Source of the DNA: Kingdonia uniflora
Taxonomy: Eukaryota > Streptophyta > Magnoliopsida > Ranunculales > Circaeasteraceae
Assembly: GCA_014058105.1 (NCBI GenBank)
Contig: JACGCM010002894.1
Location: forward strand, 868,001-932,000
Length of the DNA stretch: 64,000 bases
Direction: 5' to 3'
Positions 44,430 through 55,178 of this stretch are shown here, piece by piece. The stretch's first letter is position 1. Every line of letters starts with the position of its first letter. The notes below the pieces were generated by a model. The model saw nothing but the letters and a program-made list of their open reading frames with translations. It was not told the DNA's origin and made no database searches. Position numbers and translations under genes: made by a program.

Positions 44430-46530
44430 ACTTTGTCATGTACAACTCTTCCAAGTTAAACAAGCTAGATATCACCTTAGGTGGGATACATTTAAGATTC
44501 CTGGTATACGACAAGTCCAACATCTTCAGATTTGTAAATCTACTTATTTCTTATGACAACCTCAAAATTCCAGTTCCTTGTAAACTAAGTATTTCGAGTG
44601 TCTTCAGATTCCCAATCACAGATACTTCTTCTAACATCCGTCAATTATCCAAATACAATGATCATAGATATTATTAAGAGATGAAAGTGATTGTGGTAGT
44701 GATGAAATACCAATGCCTCTCATATCTAAAGTTGCAAGACATTTCATACCTTCAAAAAGCCCATTTGGGATCTTTCTTAACGATTTGTTACTTGCCAATG
44801 ATAGAGTCACAAGTTATGAGCATTCAGATGCATCAACAAGGATCTCGTGGATATCGTTTCTCATCAAGGACATTCGCAAGCACTTCCCTACTTCTTTTAG
44901 TTTTGGCCATTTTTGCAATCCCAGCTTGGCTCTCATGATTGACTCGTGAGCTATCGAAATTACAGCATCACGAACGATATCATGCATCATTACATATCTG
45001 GCATCCTCCCCTTTCAACAATAGATCGGAAGATACGAGTGTACCCACCATTAAATGCATGTTTCCCCTTGCTTCTCTCAAAGTTTCTACATCTCTAAGCA
45101 AATCCTCCCCCATCGCGTACTCTACCAGTGTATTCATTGTAACTTTGTGGTCTTCAGGAAGCAAGGCACAAAGCAAGAAACATAACTTGGTTTTGCTTGA
45201 TTAGAAGAAGTCATATCTCATTTTGATTGAAAAGTTGACGGGATCCAGACCTTCATACATTGACTTCTTTAGTTGTTGAATAACAGTTATCCAAACACCT
45301 TCTTCCTTCTTTCTCAAAGTTCTTGCAAGTGCAACAATCGCTAAAGGCAACCCATCACATTTATCAACAATTTTCTTGGAACACTTGCGCCTGGTATCGA
45401 AGTCTACATAACAAATTTCCTGGCAAAATAGCTCGAGTGAATCGTTCTTTGATAGTACCTTGACTTCAATGTTTCTTGTGGTCACCATGGAAGTACATAC
45501 GTCTAATTTCCTTGACGTGATTAACACTTTGCTAGTATTTTTACCGACTCTGCCAAGGATAATCCCCAGATCAAATAGTTCCAATTTCGTCCATAGATTT
45601 TCCAATATTAGGAGGATATTTTTTTCATGGTTCAACCTCGCCGACATTCTTTTGGCCTTTACTTGTAGGCTTTGTTCTTCAATTTTCATCCCCAAGCTCT
45701 CTGTGATTTTTGTCTGGAGCTTTTCATGGGTCTCTTCTGAGTTGCGGTTTTGAGAAACTGTTGCTAACACAACCTTGTAGAAAAGATTCGTTTTTTCCAG
45801 TTGTTTGCGTATTTCCTTCATCAAGGTCGTTTTACCAACCCCTCCCATTCCATAAGCCCTAATCAATTTGGTTTGGTCACCCATCAATGCTTGAATGATT
45901 TTTTTCTTGGTGGCTTCTCTTGATGCAAAAACATCAAAATGTTCCTCTACTGATGACGGGACAGGTGTAGGATTTGATACTCTACTGAAGATTCTCCCCT
46001 GTGCAAGGAGCTCGTCAAGCTTATTTTCCAATTCTTTGCCAAGGTGATGACAAGCATAACACCATCCCTCGAAATTACTATTAATCGTTGTAGCTTGATG
46101 ATCTAAATCTACCACTTCGCCCTGAACTTTGACCACCTGCTCCAGCCTCCATTATCTTAAATTGACTTTTATTTTAACTTCTTTTCCAGCCTTAGCAGAT
46201 TTTGCACTTTGTTTTGAAAGCTGTTTACATGTCTCTTGCAACAAACATGATAGTTGATATAAAGAACAGTCGGATTAGCAAGTTCTTTCATAAGAGTAGC
46301 ACCTTCCATTGTTGTTGCTCTAACAAATGAAAATCAGTGGAATAAGTATCACAACAGCTACAAGACCAAGAATATATATACTCAACAGAGATGGAATAAG
46401 TAGTAGACATGTCTGGTAATAAAATAAATAAATACCCGATATGACGTAAAGCCAGATCTGAAGCGTACTTAGCAACAATAGCTGCAACGTACTTGGCTGC
46501 AGTAGTAGCCATCTCCATTGTTGTTGCTCT
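44430..46530 (-). pseudogene. CC-NBS-LRR disease-resistance gene, broken
   Basis: The minus strand encodes an NB-ARC domain close to the RPS2/At4g27190-like CNL group. It has P-loop AYGMGGVGKTT (45827-45860), kinase-2 LLILENLW (degenerate, usual LLVLDDVW), RNBS-B VLITSRKLDVC, GLPL CDGLPLAIVAL, RNBS-D CFLLCALLPEDH and MHD VMMHDIVRD. The main open frame is 45201-46136. A single stop at 45201-45203 (YDFF-stop-SSKTK) separates it from 44814-45200. LRR pieces continue in other frames to about 44430 (KSLRKIPNGLFEGMK, IGNLKTLEILSLQGTGI, LKMLDLSYTRNLKCIPPKVISS), with stops and one shift. The coiled-coil N-terminus is damaged near 46140-46190. Such proteins sense pathogen effectors in the cytoplasm. 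It is probably a recent pseudogene. Confidence 0.92.
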
Positions 46531-46560
46531 AACAGATGAAAATTATTAAAATAAATATAT
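46308..46560 (-). repeat. Duplicated 5' leader of the NLR gene
   Basis: CCATTGTTGTTGCTCTAAC followed by A(A/G)ATGAAAAT occurs at 46310 and again at 46517, 207 bp apart, each preceding a short MEx-type start. The upstream copy starts MEMATTAAKYVAAIVAKYAS, a normal CNL N-terminus, followed by a possible splice donor (GGGTATTTAT). The downstream copy starts MEGATLMKELANP. It suggests a tandem duplication or an intron between two 5' exons. Confidence 0.55.
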
Positions 46561-46639
46561 ATCACTACAAGTACAATAACGAGAACATATAAAAAAAACG
46601 AAAGGATACTAAATGCTTGCTTTTACCTTGTTGTGCAAT

Positions 46640-47105
46640 GGAAGTGATGGTAAAGAATAACTTTTCTTCTCCTGAGTTTCAATTTTCACGTTATGTATCA
46701 CGATATTGCTAACGAACTCCACCGTTAAACACCCTTTCCCTACTATCTCCACGTTAGCACCACGCTCATCGATTGTATGGAAGCTTTTAATAATTAGCTT
46801 TTCCTTAAGCTTTATTTGCATATTAGATGCAAAAGTAATCCAAAGAGGCTCTGTCTGTATTACACCATACCGTAAAGTACCCGGTTTCGGGTTATTCTCA
46901 TCAGAATCTGATGAATCAGTGACTTCGTAGTACTGACCGCCTTTCCCGCCAAATGAGTCATGGCCAAACCTAATCCCACAATCTGTTAAGCTTTGCTGAT
47001 TCGATTGCCTGTTGAAATCACATCTCCAATAATCATCAATGGGGTTACCAGTTAGACAAGATGATTCATCCTTTTCAATATTCCATAATAATTGCCTCTA
47101 CATTT
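46640..47105 (-). pseudogene. Pectate lyase N-terminal remnant
   Basis: The minus strand reads SCLTGNPIDDYWRCDFNRQ, then CGIRFGHDSFGGKGGQYY, VTDSSDSDENNPKPGTLRYG, PLWITFASNMQIKLKEKLI, IDERGANVEIVGKGCLTVE and VSNIVIHNVKIE. It is a clear match in order to polysaccharide lyase family 1 from the conserved NPIDDCWRC box to the first beta-helix turns. It lacks the signal peptide and the whole catalytic region (Ca-binding aspartates and catalytic arginine). The frame is open over about 150 codons, but the rest of the gene is replaced by NLR leader sequence at 46560. It is non-functional. Confidence 0.87.
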
Positions 47106-47109
47106 GCTC

Positions 47110-48345
47110 TCCTACACCATAAAAATCGTAACTTTATAACAGCCAAGATTAAAAGAACTAAAACTTGAGCACTACAGAACATAACCATTGAGTCATTGAC
47201 TAAAAAAAACACCCCAGATTAAAATCATTACTAAGTAAAGCAGCCCATCCGTGAATGTCATAGATTTGAACATTACTCACCACTATAACTCTCCAATCAA
47301 GCATAAGAAACAGTTCCCAAAAAGATTGTGATGTTCTCGAATTCAGCCATCTATTTACAAGCTAGGGTTTAAGAAATAGGGGTGGAGATAAACTTTAAAG
47401 AAATTGGGGGAGGATTCAATGTTATTAGGTCATAATGGAGGTTTATACTTCTAATGGAAGAGAGGAGAGATTAGTTTTGATGGGTTTGGAAGAGAGGATC
47501 TTACTGCGTTTGGGAGAGACAAAATGCTAGAGGAAGATTTACAAAAATAACCATAATTTTATATTTAGGCTTCCCAAAATATCTCTAATTTCGTATATAC
47601 GAAAAGTTGTGCGCTGGACTTCCATTTATACCCCTTCTTTCATCACGTAATTACGATTGAGATTGGTACATACAATATATGGATATTTAAGTATTAAATA
47701 AATTGTCGAGAGCAGATAAAATAACCCTCATGATCTAACGACTGTGTTATAAACTAAACCATATATTTTCCTCAACATGTGTAGGGTAGGGTGATCAACA
47801 GTCGAGATTGATTCTCATGGCATAACTATTCCTTTAGTATTATAGATAAAGAAAGTGGTACTGGTGCATATGCAGGTTTCTCAAATAATTTGAATTAAAA
47901 AATATGCCATAAAATCATCCATTACCTCCGATTTGCCAACCCTTGTTAACGGAATCTAGTCCTATTAAGCATATTACAAAAAACACTTTATATATTCATG
48001 CAATGAAGGGTACATCTATCAACTTTAACCCTAGGATCTTGTATTACTGAGGTGCAATGTTTGAATACCCGATGTGGGGCTATATATCTCAACATGGAGT
48101 TAGTATATAACTCTGTTGTTGTGAATTGGGATCATGTTCTATACATGAATCTTTGGACTAAGAAAATAACGGTTTAGGACTAAAAAAATATAATCTTATA
48201 ATTTCTTAATTAAGGTCACAGATCGAAATGGCCCACAATATATTTTAAATTCATACGATTACTATGAAGGGTAGATGCAACAAATTCATGTGATCAGGTG
48301 GTAAGTTTTGCATTTGGGTAGCAAAATGCAGAAGGCGTGATTATA
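47110..48345. other. Intergenic region, nothing recognised
   Basis: No ORF with recognisable content and no terminal repeats identified. Confidence 0.5.
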
Positions 48346-48398
48346 AGTATTTATGTAAGTTATTCGATTAATACATAGTTTGTATTTGCCTAGTTTAA
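48346..48398. repeat. Left copy of direct repeat flanking a small element
   Basis: A segment with GATTAATACATAGTTTGTAT and TTGCCTAGT recurs, nearly identical over about 50 bp, at 49690-49739. The copies flank the element at 48410-49680. They are too long for an ordinary target duplication. Confidence 0.75.
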
Positions 48399-48409
48399 AA
48401 AGATAAGCC

Positions 48410-49680
48410 AACATGCAATGGCGGGGCTAGGATTATTGGTCGGGGGGGGTAGGAAATTTTGGAGGGTTTGGGGGCGGTAGGCCCCAAATTATTTTTTGGA
48501 GCAAATGGATACAACAGATTTGCTGCCTATAGGAAAATCCAGAGGGTTTAGAAAATGGATGGAAAAGACTCTAATCTTTCCGCTAGCATCCGAATAAAGA
48601 ATGTACCTCATTCTTCCAACTTGATGAACCTCAAAAATTGTAATCCTCAACCTCTCTTCCCCCTCTGACTCAAATGCCTTCGCATTCTCCATCTAAAGTG
48701 AATGCCAATCCTCTCCATTTTCCGAAGCCTCCTAAATCCGATGAACTAAGATAACCCCATTGTCATGTCCCGTAACTAAAATACTCTCATTCTTATGAAT
48801 TGACATATAAGAAACCATTGCGGTAATCGAAGATTTCGATAACATATTGAACTCAGTAAAAACACATAAATCATTCCTTGCTCATCTCCAACCGCAACAT
48901 ACTTACGAAACCCCTCGTAATCTTCAAACGGCAACACATTATTCACGTTTCTTCCGATTCTAGCTTAACAGCTGATAGAAGCTGAAACCTCTCAGACCAC
49001 GCCGGATTAAACTTTGTCACCAAAAGCCCAATCCGAGACTTCTCACCATCCACCAAAACCTTTTCCTCCACAATCACATCCATTTGTACGTTGATTTTCT
49101 GCTGCTCCTTCTTAACAGACTCCATTACAACATTCTTTCGATCGGGTATTGCAGATTCTAGCCTAGCTACAACTTCAACTGGATTTCATGCTGATCTAAA
49201 ATACTCATAGATTCATCTTGTTCAAACGCTTCAACTAACAATGGGGTTGAACCAAATAAATAAACCCTAAGAAATAAAAGCATTAAGAGTATAAAAAACT
49301 TGCCTTTATGAAATTTTGCCATTGTAGAAAGATCCAAGATGGGTTTTTTCTCAGTGTGAATTCATTAGAAGCTCAAATTGAACTAGGGTTTTAGTTTAGA
49401 TCATCTTGGGTATCTAGGGTTGAAGTTGGAAGTGGGAATTAAAGTTGAATTTTGGGGTTTTGGGGGAGAATTTAGATCAAAATTGGGACCAACAACAAGA
49501 AGAACCCAAAATCCCAGATTACAGAGGATTAGAGGAAAAAGGAGAGGGAGAGCTGTAGTCTGTAGAGTTTTTTTTTTCTTAACCTGTACTCAAAATTACA
49601 TAACTAACCTCTTTCTAAAAGAAAAAGTGAGTGGGGGCAGCTGCCTCCAATGGTTTTCATGTGGCTCCGCCCCTGCCTAT
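48410..49680. mobile_element. Small element carrying a captured gene (Pack-type)
   Basis: The left end contains AATGGCGGGGCTAGGATT and the right end TGGCTCCGCCCCTGCC, an imperfect inverted pair of the GTGGCGGAGC type common at the ends of non-autonomous plant transposons. A G-rich subterminal stretch follows at 48440-48480. The interior is almost entirely a fragment of a cellular gene on the minus strand. No transposase is seen and no short target duplication found. Confidence 0.55.
48490..49330 (-). pseudogene. At1g75140-like membrane protein, retro- or captured fragment
   Basis: The minus strand starts MAKFHKGKFFILLMLLFLR, a signal-anchor-like hydrophobic N-terminus, then EAFEQDESMSILDQHE. 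It continues in several frames with VDGEKSRIGLLVTKFNPAW, VNNVLPFEDYEGFRKYVAVG and ITIFEVHQVGRMRYILYSD. The order fits the plant family of uncharacterised membrane proteins like At1g75140. There is no intron, several stops and shifts are present, and the C-terminus is missing. The family name is from memory of similar sequences and should be checked. Confidence 0.6.
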
Positions 49681-49689
49681 ATACAGTTT

Positions 49690-49740
49690 GTATTTATATA
49701 AGTTATTTGATTAATACATAGTTTGTATTTGCCTAGTCAT
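49690..49740. repeat. Right copy of direct repeat
   Basis: Partner of 48346-48398, with GATTAATACATAGTTTGTAT ending TTGCCTAGT. The second Tat element begins a few bases downstream. Confidence 0.75.
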
Positions 49741-49751
49741 GAATTGGAATC

Positions 49752-50110
49752 ATGTTGATTACCCTTTCCAATGATAGAATCGAGAAATCAACCCGCTTGG
49801 ATTTTGAAGCTTCCAACAATATCACCGAATATGAAGCTCTCATTCATGGACTTGACCTTGGTGTTCCCGAGCTTTCAGTCTATATCGATTCTCTACTCAT
49901 TGTCCACCATTACTCTGAACAATGGCAAGATGATCGAATATGAAGCCCTCGTTACAGATAGGATGAGCATGGTTGCGAAAGCAACTCTCGATTATCTTCA
50001 TCGAGGTGAAAACAAACACGTCGATTCCTTGGCATATCTAGCCGGGGTCTTGAGTACAGAAGCCCGATATCTACAGATTGAAGTACTATCAACCCCCAGT
50101 ATTGATTGAT
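49752..50110 (+). pseudogene. Tat-2 second RNase H
   Basis: The segment NNITEYEALIHGL, VYIDSLLIVHHYSEQ, then in another frame VDSLAYLAGVLSTEARYLQIEVLSTP. Compared with Tat-1, a small deletion follows IHGLD, and a frameshift lies near 49925. The catalytic E and D sites downstream of the truncation are still readable. Confidence 0.87.
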
Positions 50111-50329
50111 ATTATGTATGCACGATCAACACTAGGGGCGATGAAGAGGAGGACGACGATTGGCGAAAGCCCTTCCTTGCCTACTTAAACACCAACAATG
50201 AATGCAAAATGCCCTATCCAATATATCCAAATAGTGCCGACAGTTGATCAAAAACTCAAAGCGCTACACATATCAAAATAGTTTTTTATATCGCCGTTCA
50301 GTCACGGGGCCTTACCTTAAGTGGCTCCC

Positions 50330-51110
50330 CAAAAAGAAAGCAGACGGAATGCTCTGAGATTTACATGAAGGGACTTGTGGCTCCTATACCGCAGGTCGAT
50401 CACTCGCTAACAAAGTAATTATACAAGGAGTATTCTGGCCAGGCATGCGCAAGTAAGCAGATGAGTACTCACGTAAATATGATACGTGTCAACAACATGG
50501 ACACATGATCCGCACCTCTTTTCTCAAACTACATGCAAGCAAAGTGTTTTGACCATTTCAGCGGTGGGCGCTCGATCTCGTTAGAGAATTTTTAAACACT
50601 CCAGGTAACCGACGATACCTACTCATAGCAACAGATCATTTTACAAAATGGGTGGAAGCAGTTCCACTCTGTCGAACTAGAGAAGAAGAGGTCATATCTT
50701 TTATCTGGGCATGCATCATCACCCAGTCTGGATGTCGCCACCTGATTCGGATCGATAATGGCCCCCAGTTCGTTGGTTAGAAAGTCGTAGCCTTCCTCAA
50801 CAAATACAACATCATCCACTCACCATCCAATCCCTACTACTCTCAAGGAATGACCATGTCAAAATCACTAACAAAACCATCGTGGATGGACTCAAGAAAA
50901 GGCTTCAATCACAGAAAAAGGAAATTGGGTACACGAACTTCCTCATGTCTTATGGGCATACCGTACCACTCCACGTCAATCAGCCGGTTGTACCCTGTTC
51001 CTCCTCGCCTATGGCACAGAAGCTGTCATTCCAATAAAATACTACTATCCAATCAAAGATAATGAGCTTATCGACGAAGAAAATAAGTTCAAACTGGCCT
51101 GGAATATTAA
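50330..51110 (+). pseudogene. Tat-2 integrase
   Basis: HHCC-like remnant YDTCQQHGHMIR (about 50478-50513), then the catalytic core FQRWALDLVREFL (D1, about 50556-50594), LIATDHFTKWVEAVPL, and RIDNGPQFVG (D2, about 50750-50780). After a shift comes SPSNPYYSQG with HVKITNKTIVDGLKKRLQ, where the catalytic glutamate position reads lysine or valine. Many stops. The enzyme is dead. Confidence 0.85.
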
Positions 51111-51539
51111 CTAGATTGATTAAACTAGGGAACACGCTATTGCCAACCTAGGTCGATATCACCATATGCTAACCAGCTCGTACAACAAAAGAGTCTGAAG
51201 CCATACTTTCCAAATCGACAATCTCATCCTCAGAGAAATCCCTCATACAGAAAAGAGGCCTATGCCGGGAAACTGGTAGAAAATTGAGATGGTCCATTCC
51301 TCATCATTGGTTGAATTGGTCTGGGATCATATTATCTCATGACGGAGCATGAAGTTTAAATCCCAAATCCTTGGAATACTAGGCGATTAAAATGATGCTA
51401 TCGTTAAGTCCCTCACTTCTCTACTTCAAAATTCTCGTTCTTTCCATTCCAAAATTAAGATTTCATCTCTACACAATGTGCATTATGTTCTATTCAATGA
51501 AAACTTCCAAGTTTTTTTCACATTACTCTCTACTTACGT

Positions 51540-52090
51540 AGACTCTACCACATTACATAGATTAAAGCAAAGGTAATACTAGCTTTCAATCGACCTCTAT
51601 ATCGATTAAGGAAAAGGTAATACTAATTTTCAATCAAGCTCTATATATACTCTACGATTAAAATGAAGGTAATACTAGTTTTCAATCAAGGAACTCTAAC
51701 AGACATAAGATAAAGCAAAGGTAAAACTAGCTTTTATCTCTCAATATAGATGCGACAATACTCTATACCGATTAAGGCAAAAGTAATACTAGCTTTCAAT
51801 CAAACTCTATACATTCTCTGCGATAAAAACAAAGGTAATAATAGTTTTCAATCAAAGAAATCTACGAGACATAAGATAAAGCAATGGTAAAACTAGCTTT
51901 TATCTCTCAATATGGCTGCGACAATACCCCGATTAAAGCAAAGGTAAAACTAGCTTTCAATCGAACTCTATACATACTCTGCGATTAAAACAAAGGTAAT
52001 ACTAGCTTTCAATCAAAAAACTCTACCAAACATAAGATAAAGCAAAGGTAACACTAGCTTTCATCTCTCAATATGTCTGCGACATTTTTT
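51540..52090. repeat. Tandem repeat array with three-monomer higher order (Tat-2)
   Basis: The core GGTAATACTAGCTTTCAATC recurs at about 51569, 51615, 51670, 51720, 51783, 51835, 51886, 51943, 51996 and 52049, that is every 46-63 bp. Monomers fall into three types (for example CTTTTATCTCTCAATAT at 51728, 51894 and 52057), giving a higher-order period of about 160 bp. It lies at the convergence of pol and the antisense gene, like the array in Tat-1, but has no sequence similarity to it. Confidence 0.88.
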
Positions 52091-52117
52091 TTTACAGGTT
52101 ATATATAAAACCACTTC

Positions 52118-54326
52118 TAATGATTCTTCTCTACTGAAAGGAGGTCAGGTACGCTTTCCCCAGCAATTGGAGGTCGATCAGCCATAAATTCTTGAGCTCG
52201 AGCAGCTACAGTAATCCATCCTTACTCTACCATTTCAGCAAGTCGAGAATCTAGCTCCATTTCTATGGTGTTCATACAGTTTCCTCGATCTATATCAGCT
52301 CTACATATACATCCTCTACCCGAAAAATAGTCGTGCAAGGTATGCCTCTCTGACTCGAGCCTTCTCACTTCCTCTACAAAATAAGCAATAATAGCCGTTG
52401 GCATCTGCGAGTGTGACACCTCGGGCATAACTTCCTTGGAAAAATTCTTTCTCACTTTCTGATGACGCTCTTACAATTTCTTATACCATGCGTCATGCCA
52501 TTCTATGCGACTATCTGCGCGGGACATATGATTGATATGCTCCCTTGCCTTCTTATTTGCTTTATATAATTTAGCCCGGTTCATCGTCCTTAATTCTGAC
52601 ATCTGAGCACAAAGTTCTTCAAGCTCTCTATCTACACCTCCCCCGATAGGAGATTTATTTAAAATTTTATCTTTTTTCTTTATCAAGAGATCCTTACCCC
52701 TAATCATCCACTCAAATTCCTGCTCCCTGATATGAGCAGCATCAAACTTACCTTGGCACTCCCTTAACCGCTCATTTTCTTTTTGTACATGAGCTTGAGT
52801 ATGAGCTACGTCTCTGTCCAGCCCTCTAATTCGAGCTGATAGGCTAACCACATCCCCATGAACAATAGAGACCCCGACATCACCTTTATTTTTCCTTGAA
52901 CGCTATCCAGCATCGGCCTTCTTGACACGCAAATTGGCCAGAGCCAAATCAGCCTTCAATTGTGCCACTCGCTCATTTAATTCATTACATCATCTCTGGA
53001 ACAGCCGAAAATCTATATCTTTGGCACGTAAAACCTTACTCAACTGCTGTACCATAATTTCAGATTTGGATAGATCATCTCAAGCTCTCTTCAGCTCGCT
53101 ATCCTTCTCAATCATTTTAGTCTTCAATCGCTCCAGTTTACTTTTGGAATTCATTAAATCAGCTTGGGTCTGCTCCTGTTTGTTCGTTTTGCTAATCATT
53201 TGGTCCTTCAGAGTGGCTATAAAATGGCGTAACTCTTTCTTTGTTGTTTCGAGGGACTTGATATGGTATCGAGCCATATCCGCCTCCTTACTCTTGACCA
53301 TCAATGCATCATTCTGTCTTTTGAGCTTCGCTGTCTCTTCCTTTGCCTCCGCGAGCTCTTTTTGCCCCTTATTAATTTCGACATCCTTCCCCTCGATCTT
53401 TCGAGTGAGGTCATCAATAGTTTGTGTTATCTAGAAAAACTTGAAATGTACCTTTACATATTAATCCTCCCTATCTTCATTTGCCTCTCTCATCTTATTA
53501 AACTCCGCCATAAACTCTTGGTTATATTGGCGCATCTCTTGTTCACTCAAGCAAGCTGATTCCAGTTCGACCTACATCACAGATACAATACATCAAGTTT
53601 GATACAAGAACATTCAATCATTATATTCAATCACGATACAAGAATCTTATTTCTAACAAATTTATATCTTTTGACATCTACTGTGTAAAATAACTTTTGA
53701 ACTTAAGGTCGAAGTATGAACTCAATTCAATAACAATAACATGTACTTTCAATTTCAAGGTACACATTCTCTATGTTCCAACTTTTTAAGCTCTTTGATA
53801 TTATCTATACACTATTGAGTACCATTGCCCCTAAACTATTAACACATTTTTGGTCTGTCTCTATACTCTAATTTTTATTTTGTAGCTCTAATGTAATGTA
53901 GCATATAAGTCAAATATTTCTTGCTCATTCTCTAACTCCTCAATTCTGAGGCGCATATCCTTAAGTTCCTACAAACAATTTGTACAAACATCTCTTAGCC
54001 TTCGAAAGTTATCCAACAAATAATGATCATTACATTCACAGTTCTCAAACCCCTCATAATCACACATCAATAATGTCAATAATATTTTACTCTACCTTCT
54101 CATTCTCATTCTCATTCTCTAGATTCACAATGTCATCCCCTTGGTTATCTCGCTCAGTTTGGGGAGAGGTACCATCCTGCCATCCAACGACTCCAGCAAC
54201 ATCATCTTCATCCTCCTCATCTTCAACGTAGGTATCCTCCATAATAGTTCTAACTTCATCTTTAGAGTACCCCATCTTGAAGAGTTGGCGCCCAAGTCTA
54301 TCACGTTGGACTACCAACTCATCCAA
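52118..54326 (-). pseudogene. Tat-2 large antisense gene, coiled-coil part
   Basis: Coiled-coil segments in several frames (53304-53080, 52851-52471, 52455-52222), rich in K, E, L, R and M, end in IIAYFVEEVRRLESERH and GRGCICRADIDRG, the same C-terminal block as Tat-1. The tail ENMxDRPP-type text runs to the stop near 52118. Upstream, 54326-54087 carries RLGRQLFKMGYSKDEVR and a very acidic run (EDEEDEDD), equivalent to 10700-10800 of Tat-1. Frame breaks at 52470, 52860, 53080 and 53435 make it non-functional. Confidence 0.8.
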
Positions 54327-54531
54327 TTTCTTTTATACTTCTTCTGTCAGCTCGCTAATCTCCACCTCTTGCGCAGCCATCAGAGAATATAGTCACTTTT
54401 CTTCCTGAATAAAATTAAACTTCAATCGAATCACTTTCTTCTCAAGCTTTGCCTTTCCATTCTCGAGCTCGGCTTTTTCCTCCTCCATCCCGAGGCAGAT
54501 TCTCTTCATCAAACGAACAGCCTGTAAGAAA

Positions 54532-54599
54532 CAAATCGAGCATATTTTTAGCTCGAACCATAATACAAAATTAGCAAACATAAAAATCATCAAACTTAC
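54532..54599 (-). other. Second intron of the antisense gene, phase 0 (Tat-2)
   Basis: Donor GTAAGTTT and acceptor TTCTTACAG, 68 bp, phase 0, equivalent to 10420-10496 in Tat-1. Confidence 0.68.
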
Positions 54600-55099
54600 C
54601 ACTTTGCTCATTTCTTCCATACCCTTGCGAGCTGCAAGCCTCGCCCTATTCTCCATAGCTCTCAGCTCGTCTTCTTCACCATGTCAATTATCTGCGACCT
54701 TTGCCCCAACCAGTTTTAAAAGAGGGTTTGCCCTTTTTTTTTCCTCTACCTCGACCTCACCACTCCCCGTTGTTCCGAAGGCCGAGCCAAGCTTCACCAT
54801 CCTCTTCTTCAAAAATATATGAGCTAACTTGCTCGACGTGGTAGACTCGGGCACATCAGTAAAATCCACTGTAGACTCCGGTAAAACTACTCGTCTCTCT
54901 CCATCAGTTCCTCTCTTCTTGTTGCCACTAACCCCCATCATTAGTCTCGTTGTTTGAGATTTTTGAATTTTCTCAGACCTGATGTTAGCTCATTTATTTC
55001 TACTAATGCCAAGTTCTTTCTGCACAGCCTCGAGCTCAACCCCTTCTTGAGTAGCAGTATCTAACAGGGACCCCTTCTTCTTCACCTTTAACTGAGGAC

Positions 55100-55178
55100 C
55101 TGTCAAATGACAACATATTATCAGCAACAAAACAACATTCAATTTCAACAGTTTGATATTATACATTATTACACTTAC
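55100..55178 (-). other. Intron of the antisense gene, phase 1 (Tat-2)
   Basis: Donor GTAAGTGT, acceptor TTTGACAG, 79 bp. It splits a serine codon after its first base, the same position and phase as in Tat-1 and Tat-3. Confidence 0.75.
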
